From a virus: a DNA stretch of 26,205 nt. Positions 21,018 through 26,205 of the stretch are shown here, one piece after another. The notes beneath the pieces were generated by a model that was not told the origin of the DNA, ran no database searches, and was given only the letters and a program-made list of their open reading frames with translations. Location of the stretch: IMG/VR virus record IMGVR_UViG_3300015603_000058, positions 1 to 26,205 of that record; one strand, written 5' to 3'. The translations under genes were made by a program, and so were the position numbers. The number at the start of each line of letters is the position of its first letter. Positions within the stretch are counted from its first letter, which is position 1.

Positions 21018-21943
21018 GCGGACGCCTTTTGTGGTGCGAACTGCTGAGCGCGCGCCACACGCACCCGTTGGGTGTAGTTGCTGAAAAGCTCAACCGTGGG
21101 GTTATTGCACCAACCCCCGATACCCAGGCGCTGACCTTCGGACTCAATCGACGTTCGGCTGTTATCCCACTGCGTAAGGGCCACAGAGGGGGCCGCTGCC
21201 ACAGCAGTTGCCTCGCTGGACTGGCGTCGCACAATGCCGATGATGTAGGGTAAATCGGTTCGGCCTTTTCGCTTTGCCGTTTCTACCGCCGACACAAACG
21301 CCAACGCAGGCACACCGCCGTCAAGCAGCCGAAGCACAACGGGGTTTCCGACCTGTGCGTCGGTGATACCCGCCTGCTGCAACTGCGCCACCAGCGGTGC
21401 ATCTCGCGCCTCAGACCCGTGTGATAACGGGGCCTCGGGGGGTTGGTTGGTTTCTGAAAAATCAACACACACACTGGCCACAGCCTCGCGCCCGCCTGCG
21501 CTCGCGGTGTGTGTTTCTTTCTCTGTATCTGTATCTGTATCTGTATCTGTATCTAGCACCGTTACCGATGCGTTACCGAGTTTTTCCGCCTTTTTCCGTT
21601 CTTTGAATCTGCGTTGGCGGTCGGAATTGGTTGGGTCAACATCGCTTTTCATCTGCCGCTCGTCCCACGCTATGGGTTGATAGGTTTTCGCGTCGATCAA
21701 GCCCATACGCGACAAGCGGGTAATTACTTTTTCCAACTCAGAGCAGGTCAACCCCAGTTTGAGCGCCACCTTGCGCTGCATCATTTCAAAGTCATCGCCC
21801 GAATCCAGGATGCCCTTGCCCTTGATGCATAGTAGCGCGGTAAAGTGCCAGCGGTCTTCAAAGGCCAACAGGCCCAACTTTTCATCATCAATGATTTCGG
21901 TGTACAAGCGCAGCCAGGGCAACGGTTTGATATTTTGGCTCAT
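21014..21943 (-). CDS. Phage replication initiator with DnaD/O-like N-terminal winged helix
   Basis: This 309-residue protein probably recognises the phage origin and loads helicase. The N-terminus reads PLPWLRLYTEIIDDEKLGLL, then AFEDRWHFTALLCIKGKGIL and later LEKVITRLSRMGLID with AWDERQMKSD (to about residue 97), the pattern of phage DnaD-like/O-type replication proteins. A basic linker (RRFKERKKAEKL) leads into a Thr-Asp dipeptide run encoded by five TGTATC/GATACA hexamers, then a C-terminal helical domain and a final AQQFAPQKASA. No helicase or DnaC ATPase motif is present, so it is an initiator without its own loader. It overlaps both neighbours by ATGA. Confidence 0.78.
   Translation of the reverse strand: MSQNIKPLPWLRLYTEIIDDEKLGLLAFEDRWHFTALLCIKGKGILDSGDDFEMMQRKVALKLGLTCSELEKVITRLSRMGLIDAKTYQPIAWDERQMKSDVDPTNSDRQRRFKERKKAEKLGNASVTVLDTDTDTDTDTEKETHTASAGGREAVASVCVDFSETNQPPEAPLSHGSEARDAPLVAQLQQAGITDAQVGNPVVLRLLDGGVPALAFVSAVETAKRKGRTDLPYIIGIVRRQSSEATAVAAAPSVALTQWDNSRTSIESEGQRLGIGGWCNNPTVELFSNYTQRVRVARAQQFAPQKASA
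21524..21553 (-). repeat. Hexanucleotide repeat (5 units) in the replication gene
   Basis: Five perfect TGTATC units on the plus strand (GATACA on the coding strand) encode a run of Asp-Thr repeats in the linker between the two domains of the replication protein. Unit length keeps the frame, so slippage changes linker length only. Confidence 0.9.
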
Positions 21944-22308
21944 GCTGACAACCGGGTTTGCTGTGCAACTACCGAATATGTTTTTTGCATTCGGTTTGTT
22001 CCCAAATAAACCCGCTCCCCTGAAAATGCGATTTTTTTTGCCACACAGAGCTTTAAAAGTGGATCAGAAAACGTACTTGGGGGCTTGTATTTCCCGATGA
22101 TTTTTTCATATTGGTCGGCAATTTCGCTCGCCGTCATAGAGCGCACGCCTTGGCGCTGCATCATCACCAAGATATTTACAATTTCATCCTGGAGTGTTTT
22201 GTGGGCTTTGTTCCCAATTGCAGAAAATGACTGTGATTTAGTGTGCACATCACTATCTGATTTTGGTTTGATGCCAGCATAAAACTGTTGCTCAGGGGTT
22301 AGTAACAT
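21940..22308 (-). CDS. Small protein with a winged-helix-like region
   Basis: This 122-residue protein begins MLLTPEQQFYAGIKPKSDSD. I chose the ATG at 22308 because it has AGGAG 7 nt upstream; the longer frame to 22356 lacks a ribosome site and overlaps the upstream gene. The middle TLQDEIVNILVMMQRQGVRS followed by MTASEIADQYEKIIGKY looks like a winged helix (helix, helix, recognition helix, wing with FSGERVYLG). It overlaps the replication initiator by ATGA and so is translated with it. The role is unknown; a regulator of replication or an origin-binding accessory would fit its place. Confidence 0.7.
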   Translation of the reverse strand: MLLTPEQQFYAGIKPKSDSDVHTKSQSFSAIGNKAHKTLQDEIVNILVMMQRQGVRSMTASEIADQYEKIIGKYKPPSTFSDPLLKLCVAKKIAFSGERVYLGTNRMQKTYSVVAQQTRLSA

Positions 22309-22346
22309 GGCAGTCTCCTTTGAAAAAGATATTGCAGGGGATTGGG

Positions 22347-22634
22347 TCAGCGCCACACCTGGCGCATGAGGGCCAGCGCATCCAGCGGGGTGGGCTCGCT
22401 GGGGGCGTCAAAACGTGCAGCGGCGTACACCGCCCGGATGCAGCATGGAAAGATATTGCGCGGTGCCTGCACGCCAAGAACCTGCACCAGCCCGGCGCGG
22501 CGCATATTAGCCAGCGTGCAGCGCACCTGACTCTCAGGCAGTCCGCTGTGGCGGGCCAATACATCAAACGTGCCGCAATGCCCTTGGTGCAGCAGTTGCA
22601 ACAAGTGGCGCCGGGCCTCGCCAATGGGGCGCAT
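22347..22634 (-). CDS. Winged-helix DNA-binding protein
   Basis: This 95-residue protein starts MRPIGEARRHLLQLLHQGHC and has a compact wHTH: GTFDVLARHSGLPESQVRCT then LANMRRAGLVQVLG (about residues 21-55), similar in shape to MarR-like winged helices of phage early operons. The C-terminus is short and helical. Its ATG shares one base with the upstream stop (TGATG). The start and end leave a 38-nt gap to the next gene, which has its own ribosome site. It probably regulates or supports the replication operon; the target is unknown. Confidence 0.75.
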   Translation of the reverse strand: MRPIGEARRHLLQLLHQGHCGTFDVLARHSGLPESQVRCTLANMRRAGLVQVLGVQAPRNIFPCCIRAVYAAARFDAPSEPTPLDALALMRQVWR

Positions 22635-22954
22635 CAGGCGGCCAGTGATTTCGCCACGTAGGGCACAACAAAACCCGCCATTGGCACCGACGCGCGCGGC
22701 TGGTGAAAGAATACCCGCTTGTCCAATGTGTTGTCATTGTGAAAGCGCGCCGGGGCCTCGGTCTTCATCTGCTCAACCAACTGGTCCAGGTCATAGGTGT
22801 CGCTGCGCCGGGTACGAATCTCTAGCGCACATTGCTTGAGGCGTTCGGTTTGATCGAATAAGCTGATGGAACGAGGCATGGCGAGCTTTCTTTGGGTGGG
22901 TTGAAAGGCGGCAACTTGCGAATTTGCAAAGAAGCGATTTATTTCAAGGGTCAT
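22634..22954 (-). CDS. Unknown early-operon protein
   Basis: This 106-residue soluble protein begins MTLEINRFFANSQVAAFQPT and contains SLFDQTERLKQCALEIRTRR (about residues 31-50) and, near the end, HQPRASVPMAGFVVPYVAKS. The ATG at 22954 overlaps the upstream stop by ATGA; a later ATG (22879, MPRSISLFDQ) is possible but has a weak ribosome site. It is cotranslated with the winged-helix gene after it. I do not recognise a named family and see no motif that fixes a function. Confidence 0.65.
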   Translation of the reverse strand: MTLEINRFFANSQVAAFQPTQRKLAMPRSISLFDQTERLKQCALEIRTRRSDTYDLDQLVEQMKTEAPARFHNDNTLDKRVFFHQPRASVPMAGFVVPYVAKSLAA

Positions 22955-23184
22955 TTTTTAGCCCCTACTTGGTCTACCAATGGGCCTTTAAACCCCATGA
23001 TGGAACGGCGACTATTGGCCACATGTTCACCAAATGTTTCGCCATACAAATCCATGTAGATCAGGTCGCGCAGGTACTCGGCCTTGCGGCAACCAGCGCG
23101 GCACGACTTAACCAGCAGGTCGTCGGCGGCGTAATCGGGTACGGTGGTTTTCTCAACCACGGTGGGGCTGTGGGTGCGGCTCAT
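22951..23184 (-). CDS. Small early-operon protein, first gene of the leftward operon
   Basis: This 77-residue protein begins MSRTHSPTVVEKTTVPDYAA and contains KSCRAGCRKAEYLRDLIYMD, a helical segment, followed by GEHVANSRRSIMGFKG. The pattern suggests a small helical DNA-binding or protein-binding factor, but the match to any family is weak. No Shine-Dalgarno sequence is clear. It appears to start the minus-strand replication operon, whose promoter should lie in 23185-23285, opposite the start of a plus-strand gene; I could not identify a good -35/-10 there. Confidence 0.65.
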   Translation of the reverse strand: MSRTHSPTVVEKTTVPDYAADDLLVKSCRAGCRKAEYLRDLIYMDLYGETFGEHVANSRRSIMGFKGPLVDQVGAKK

Positions 23185-23226
23185 GGCTTAGGGGTTGGTT
23201 GTGGTGCTGTGGGTAGTGGCGGGGGT

Positions 23227-23284
23227 GGGCTTGCCAAGCGCCTTAAGATGCGAGTTCCTCAACACGCGAACGAAAGGCAAGCCC
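23227..23284 (+). promoter_or_regulatory. Long-range inverted repeat that could hide the ribosome site of the next gene
   Basis: GGGCTTGCC (23227-23235) and GGCAAGCCC (23276-23284) are perfect 9-bp complements separated by 40 nt. The right arm ends at the base before the TTG start codon (23285) and covers the end of the AAAGG ribosome site, so pairing would block translation. Confidence 0.5.
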
Positions 23285-23665
23285 TTGAAAATCAAACTCA
23301 TCCAGGAAAACACGCTGTCCAGCGTGCAAATACAGGCCAGCTTGACTGCGGCGGAAATGGACGCGCTGATCAGCGAACTGGCACAAGCGAGATCACAAAT
23401 GAATCCGTCAGTCTCACAAAGCAGACCCGACCCACGCGACCCGCTGGCAGCAGGAACGCCGGTCAGCATGGAAGATTCACCGTCCATGATGGCGGTGCGG
23501 CTGCGCGACGGGCGCATCCGCTTTTGGGCGCGCAGCGCCGGGTTTGGTTGGCTGGCGTTCAACCTGAGCACAACCGACGCAATGGCAATCAGGGACTACC
23601 TGGTGGCCAATGTGGATGGCGGTGCATCCGACCTCTTCGGCCAGGGCGATATGCAAAGGCACTGA
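23285..23665 (+). CDS. Conserved-looking phage protein convergent with the cro-like gene
   Basis: This 126-residue protein reads (M)KIKLIQENTLSSVQIQASLT from a TTG at 23285, with AAAGG 7 nt upstream. An amphipathic helix (AAEMDALISELAQARSQMN) is followed by a Pro/Asp linker and a C-terminal part MMAVRLRDGRIRFWARSAGF with GWLAFNLSTTDAMAIRDYLV. The shape is like small prophage proteins of Burkholderiales near the replication genes; I do not know a function. It lies on the strand opposite the operons around it and ends 8 nt from the stop of the cro-like gene, so transcripts from the cro promoter that read through would be antisense to it. The longer frame to 23195 has no ribosome site. Confidence 0.65.
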   Translation: MKIKLIQENTLSSVQIQASLTAAEMDALISELAQARSQMNPSVSQSRPDPRDPLAAGTPVSMEDSPSMMAVRLRDGRIRFWARSAGFGWLAFNLSTTDAMAIRDYLVANVDGGASDLFGQGDMQRH

Positions 23666-23673
23666 GCGGAACG

Positions 23674-23937
23674 TCATTGGGGCACCTGCCCTACCGCTTG
23701 GGTAGCTGGTTGGGAAAGGGTGGGGGCCAGCTCGGGCCAAATCTTTTGCCAGTCGTTGGGGCGCAGATCACGGCGGGTGACGGCCCCATGGGTTGCCGCT
23801 TCAATACCGGCGCAATGCTCAAGGGGAATGTTCCCCCGAGCCCTCCAGTTGCTTACGGCACTTTGAACCACACCAATGGACGCCGCCAGCTTGCCAACAC
23901 CCCCAGCGTGAGAAATAGCTCTATCAAGTTGATTCAT
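23674..23937 (-). CDS. Cro-like regulator of the YdaS type
   Basis: This 87-residue protein is a small HTH regulator: HAGGVGKLAASIGVVQSAVS then NWRARGNIPLEHCAGIEAAT (about residues 10-49), and then AVTRRDLRPNDWQKIWPEL, the pattern of YdaS/Cro-like prophage proteins. It faces away from the CI-like gene, with operator-like palindromes in between, which is the standard switch arrangement. The ATG is 7 nt from the -10 box, so the mRNA may start at the AUG with no leader. In lysogens CI would silence it; on induction it would repress the CI gene. YdaS proteins have also been described as toxin/antitoxin-like components, but no partner is visible. Confidence 0.82.
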   Translation of the reverse strand: MNQLDRAISHAGGVGKLAASIGVVQSAVSNWRARGNIPLEHCAGIEAATHGAVTRRDLRPNDWQKIWPELAPTLSQPATQAVGQVPQ

Positions 23938-23943
23938 GGCTGC

Positions 23944-23973
23944 ATTCTAATCACGTTCGTGATTGTTATGCAA
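23944..23973 (-). promoter_or_regulatory. Promoter of the cro-like gene with operator palindrome
   Basis: On the minus strand TTGCAT (23973-23968) and TAGAAT (23949-23944) are separated by 18 nt. The spacer holds the perfect arms AATCACG/CGTGATT around a 2-nt centre (23949-23964), a likely repressor site. The predicted start of transcription coincides with the ATG at 23937. On the other strand a second inverted pair, TTGTGAT ... ATCACAA (about 23979-23985 and 24002-24008), flanks an AT-rich stretch that could hold the CI promoter. Confidence 0.68.
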
Positions 23974-24010
23974 CACCTTTGTGATGAATATATTTAAGAC
24001 AATCACAACC

Positions 24011-24442
24011 GTGAAAACACTTAAAGAAAGATTGATCTACGCCCGCGAGCTGCGCGGTCTCACACAAGGCCAGCTAGCCAGGGACTCAAAATGCTCTCAA
24101 TCGGCAATTGGGAATGTTGAGAGCGGCATAAGAGAAACGCTTAAAAATGTTGTGATGGTTGCTAGGGCATTGGGCATTTCAGCCGATTGGCTTTATGACG
24201 GAAAAGGACCTGAGCCAAACAAATTTTCAGCCGTACCAACAAGACATCAACACTCGGTAAGTGACTACAACACGAATGAAAAATGGCCTTTTAAAACTGT
24301 CAGTCCTGATATTTTTGACCTACTGCTTGATACCGAAAAAGACCACATAGAAAAAGACATTTTGATGCGCGTACAAAACCGAGGTGATCCGCAAAAAAAC
24401 AAAACGCCCGCGAATTATTCATACGGTACAGGCCCAATTTGA
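24011..24442 (+). CDS. Short CI-like repressor (XRE helix-turn-helix, no peptidase domain)
   Basis: This protein of about 143 residues has an N-terminal HTH: LKERLIYARELRGLTQGQLA then RDSKCSQSAIGNVESG, followed by NVVMVARALGISADWLYDGK, the standard phage CI pattern (residues 1-65). The C-terminus is a short tail with WPFKTVSPDIFDLLLDTEKD and ends without the LexA-like S24 Ser/Lys peptidase domain of lambda CI, so RecA-driven self-cleavage is not expected. The start is uncertain: GTG 24011 suits the HTH boundary, while ATG 23984 would lie within the likely promoter. It is divergent from the cro-like gene. Confidence 0.8.
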   Translation: MKTLKERLIYARELRGLTQGQLARDSKCSQSAIGNVESGIRETLKNVVMVARALGISADWLYDGKGPEPNKFSAVPTRHQHSVSDYNTNEKWPFKTVSPDIFDLLLDTEKDHIEKDILMRVQNRGDPQKNKTPANYSYGTGPI

Positions 24443-24523
24443 CCTGTTTTCAGCGCGTATTTACTGTTTTCAATCGCACAAAAACAGCCGGGCGACGGCG
24501 TTGGAAATTAATAAAGGCACCCC

Positions 24524-25141
24524 GTGGAAAACTCAATAGCAATAGCAAAATCACAAGCTCACCAACGCGTCACAAAAGCCATTGAACACGTACTTGGCAT
24601 GGTCGAGGGCATGATTGCCGACAACCACCTGCATGATCTTGAAATCAAAATGCTTGCTACCTGGCTATCAGCCAATCCGGAAATCATTGATATTTGGCCG
24701 GCCAGTGTGATTGCTCGTAAAGTCAGTGACGTGTTGGCTGATGGCGTCATCACCGAGACCGAGCGAAGCTATTTGCTTGAGGTGCTTAAGGAGATTATTT
24801 CCAATAACTTTTCCGAAACCGGATCAGCCTCACCAGAGGCATCTACCCTGCCCATTGACGACTGTGTAACGGTCGATTTCAGAAACGCCGGGGTTTGCAT
24901 GACTGGTGAATTCATTTTTGGCACCCGCGCAGCTTGCGAGCGACTGACCTTAAAAGCGGGAGGAATGCCATTGGACAACGTATCAAAAAAGGTTGATATT
25001 TTGGTCATTGGTACCAGGGTGTCAGTAGACTGGGCGCATACTAGTTTTGGCCGCAAGATTCAAAGGGCGGCGGAGCTTCAGGAACAAGGCCATCCTATTG
25101 AAATTATTTCTGAGAGGCGTTGGCTTGAGGCGGTAGGGTAA
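24524..25141 (+). CDS. BRCT-domain protein with helical N-terminal domain
   Basis: This 205-residue protein has a helical N-terminal half (residues 1-95, with LEIKMLATWLSANPEIIDIW and VLADGVITETERSYLLEVLK; a two-repeat helical layout reminiscent of TerB-like domains), a short linker, and a C-terminal BRCT domain (about 118-205). BRCT hallmarks are VCMTGEFIFGTRAACERLTL, the KAGG turn, VSKKVDILVIGTRVS and the final WL. BRCT domains bind phosphoproteins or DNA ends and are typical of NAD-dependent ligases, but no ligase domain is here. The start is GTG, with AAAGG about 6 nt upstream. It lies after the CI gene and may be expressed in the lysogen. The function is unknown. Confidence 0.8.
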   Translation: MENSIAIAKSQAHQRVTKAIEHVLGMVEGMIADNHLHDLEIKMLATWLSANPEIIDIWPASVIARKVSDVLADGVITETERSYLLEVLKEIISNNFSETGSASPEASTLPIDDCVTVDFRNAGVCMTGEFIFGTRAACERLTLKAGGMPLDNVSKKVDILVIGTRVSVDWAHTSFGRKIQRAAELQEQGHPIEIISERRWLEAVG

Positions 25142-25149
25142 ATCAAAAA

Positions 25150-25168
25150 AACCCGTTAAATGCGGGTT
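25150..25168. terminator. Short hairpin after the BRCT gene
   Basis: AACCCG (25150-25155) and CGGGTT (25163-25168) form a perfect 6-bp stem with a 7-nt loop. An A-run lies on the left side, so it has a proper U-run only for minus-strand transcription; for the BRCT gene it would be a weak terminator. Confidence 0.45.
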
Positions 25169-25189
25169 CATCGTTAAAGGAGTCACACA

Positions 25190-25723
25190 ATGTTTCGTCG
25201 CGGTTTTTTGGTGGTTGGTCTATTGGCTATGTCGGCATCGGTATTTGCGCAAAGTGACAATTTTCCGGATCGCAAAGCCATTGTGCTCAACACATGCCCT
25301 TACGTGGAGTTGTCTGGGTTTTCGTTTCGCAATGTTCACGAAGATCGCGGCACCCGCTTTCACCAGGATATGCGCTGGAAAAATGTGGGAACCAAACCGT
25401 TGTCGGCGTTTGAAATCGTGGTGCTCAAATACGATGCTTTTGACCAGCGCGTGATCGGCTCGCGCTGGACCGTGACTGGCTATAACAGTGCCGACTGGAG
25501 TCATCTTGAACCGAGTCAGGAATCTGGTGATGGCACCCGCAGTTATGGATCAGAAGAAATCATGACCGCTATTGCCTATGTGCGTGCTGCCCGTTTGGAG
25601 GATGGCACCGTATGGCGCATCAATGAAGCTGAACTGACACAAAAGCTAAAGCAGGTGGCCCCCGGAATTAGAGACTTTGGCAATACTAAGCCAGATGCTA
25701 AGCCCGCACCCGAGCCAAAATAA
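25190..25723 (+). CDS. Secreted or periplasmic protein, likely lysogenic-conversion gene
   Basis: This 177-residue protein begins with a clear Sec signal peptide, MFRRGFLVVGLLAMSASVFA, cleaved after AxA (about residue 20). The mature part is beta-rich with aromatic residues (VELSGFSFRNVHEDRG, DMRWKNVGTKPLSAFEIVVL) and ends in a Lys/Pro/Ala tail. I do not recognise a family. The gene is a self-contained unit: AAGGAG 7 nt before the ATG, and a strong terminator after the stop, inserted between the repressor region and the next early promoter. This is the typical layout of a 'moron' that alters the host rather than serving phage growth. No promoter is obvious in the 48-nt gap. Confidence 0.8.
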   Translation: MFRRGFLVVGLLAMSASVFAQSDNFPDRKAIVLNTCPYVELSGFSFRNVHEDRGTRFHQDMRWKNVGTKPLSAFEIVVLKYDAFDQRVIGSRWTVTGYNSADWSHLEPSQESGDGTRSYGSEEIMTAIAYVRAARLEDGTVWRINEAELTQKLKQVAPGIRDFGNTKPDAKPAPEPK

Positions 25724-25753
25724 CTCAATTTTTAGCAACCATTGACTTTGCTC

Positions 25754-25778
25754 AATAACCCGCCGATAGCGGGTTATT
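25754..25778 (+). terminator. Strong intrinsic terminator after the secreted-protein gene
   Basis: AATAACCCGC (25754-25763) and GCGGGTTATT (25769-25778) form a perfect 10-bp stem with a 5-nt loop, followed by T-rich TGTTGT. It lies 31 nt after the stop codon and isolates the gene from the promoter downstream. Confidence 0.8.
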
Positions 25779-25807
25779 TGTTGTCTAAAAAATAAATCAC
25801 AAATGTG

Positions 25808-25836
25808 TTGACACGACAGAACACGTTCGTGATAAT
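25808..25836 (+). promoter_or_regulatory. Strong early promoter with repressor-site core
   Basis: TTGACA (25808-25813) and GATAAT (25831-25836, preceded by TG overlap) are 17 nt apart, an almost perfect consensus. The spacer ends with CACGTTCGTG (25822-25831), the same core as the palindrome in the cro promoter, so the CI-like protein probably represses it. It drives the gene at 25875 to the right. Confidence 0.8.
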
Positions 25837-25874
25837 CCACTCCAACCCCGCACAACGCGGGCAAGGAGTGACAA

Positions 25875-26205
25875 GTGAAGCTATCCACCTACCCCACATT
25901 CAGGCTGAAATGCACCGTCGGCATCATTCTGCCCGGCAACACCTCCTGTAAACCAGACATCACGCTCGCGGTGTCTTTGTACGTGAACCACTGGAACGAT
26001 ATTCAAAGCAGCGCCATGCGTGAGGCTGTCTACCGGCTGGAGATGCTTGGTGTTGACAAAGACACACTCAAAAATGCTGAGTTTGAAGTTGATGATTGCA
26101 GCTACATTGCCTTGGAGCCACGCGGTGTGCGCCGTGAATACGGCGTGCCAGTGGAGGCTTTTTACCACCACGACCCCAAAAAACGTGATGTACTGATCCG
26201 TCAGC
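25875..26205 (+). CDS. Unknown early gene, cut by the right edge
   Basis: The frame is open from a GTG at 25875, with AAGGAG 6 nt upstream, to the window end (110 codons). The product starts (M)KLSTYPTFRLKCTVGIILPG and continues with CKPDITLAVSLYVNHWNDIQ and a charged region (EVDDCSYIALEPRGVRREYG, VEAFYHHDPKKRDVLIRQ). It has Cys residues but no regular spacing, no signal and no membrane segment in the visible part. It is the first gene after the repressed 25.8-kb promoter, the position of rightward early genes such as recombination, integration-control or anti-host functions. I do not recognise a family. Confidence 0.72.
   Translation, partial: MKLSTYPTFRLKCTVGIILPGNTSCKPDITLAVSLYVNHWNDIQSSAMREAVYRLEMLGVDKDTLKNAEFEVDDCSYIALEPRGVRREYGVPVEAFYHHDPKKRDVLIRQ

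Noticed and set aside
23188-23571. 127-codon minus-strand frame opposite the gene at 23285
   Set aside because: It would fit the operon direction, but its composition is Ser/Ala/Cys-rich without pattern, while the plus-strand protein has conserved-looking aromatic and helical segments and a ribosome site.
22955-23997. 357-codon plus-strand frame (22924-23997)
   Set aside because: Shadow across several minus-strand genes and the switch region; Gly-rich translation typical of antisense frames.
25881-26171. 96-codon minus-strand frame at the right edge
   Set aside because: It is antisense to the frame that starts at 25875 with a good ribosome site and a strong promoter.

Overview
The window is most of a lambda-like (siphovirus) prophage. 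Base composition, gene families and codon use suggest a betaproteobacterium of the order Burkholderiales, probably Comamonadaceae; this is an inference from protein style, since no host marker gene is present. No tRNA, rRNA, integrase, attachment site, lysis gene or CRISPR array was found. Both edges cut a gene: the tape measure protein on the left and an unrecognised early gene on the right.

Layout. (1) Positions 1-15278, all minus strand, hold the late packaging, head and tail module, read right to left: gpZ-like protein, small terminase Nu1, a 48-residue membrane peptide, a beta-class DNA methyltransferase, large terminase gpA, a Mor-family activator, gpW-like protein, portal, S49 protease with nested scaffold, decoration protein, major capsid E, FII-like joiner, tail terminator, a small protein, tail tube, the G and G-T tail assembly chaperones, and the tape measure protein. 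Many genes are linked by 4-bp ATGA overlaps. The G/G-T pair carries a very clear programmed -1 frameshift signal: slippery A AAA AAC, an immediate stop, and a strong hairpin 6 nt further on.
(2) Positions 15279-15818 form a gene-poor control region with two DnaA-box-like sites, palindromes and a strong promoter.
(3) Positions 15819-20302 are a plus-strand accessory island set against the direction of the late genes. It encodes an HTH protein with a minisatellite N-terminus, a small unknown protein, a 654-residue polyvalent-type protein, an unknown 162-residue protein, a YdiL-like HTH protein, an 81-bp repeat array, and an Imm-type superinfection immunity protein.
(4) Positions 20500-23184 (minus) are an early replication operon: a DnaD/O-like replication protein and several small winged-helix, zinc-ribbon and unknown proteins, again with 1- to 4-bp overlaps.
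(5) Positions 23285-25723 hold the switch: a small plus-strand gene convergent with a YdaS/Cro-like gene, a divergent short CI-like repressor, a BRCT-domain protein, and a secreted protein with its own terminator (a likely lysogenic-conversion gene). A second strong promoter at 25808-25836 carries the same operator core as the cro promoter and drives the gene cut by the right edge.

How it works together (inference): the short CI represses the cro-like promoter and the 25.8-kb promoter through the CACGTTCGTG sites. On induction the leftward replication operon is expressed, and the late module follows, possibly with the Mor-like activator. The plus-strand island has its own strong promoters and could be expressed in the lysogen; the Imm homologue points to superinfection exclusion. 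The most notable signals are the frameshift site, the paired leaderless promoter/start signals (identical 13-nt junctions at 15.81 and 23.94 kb), the 81-bp repeat array with a stray copy inside the polyvalent gene, and several small genes below usual length cut-offs.
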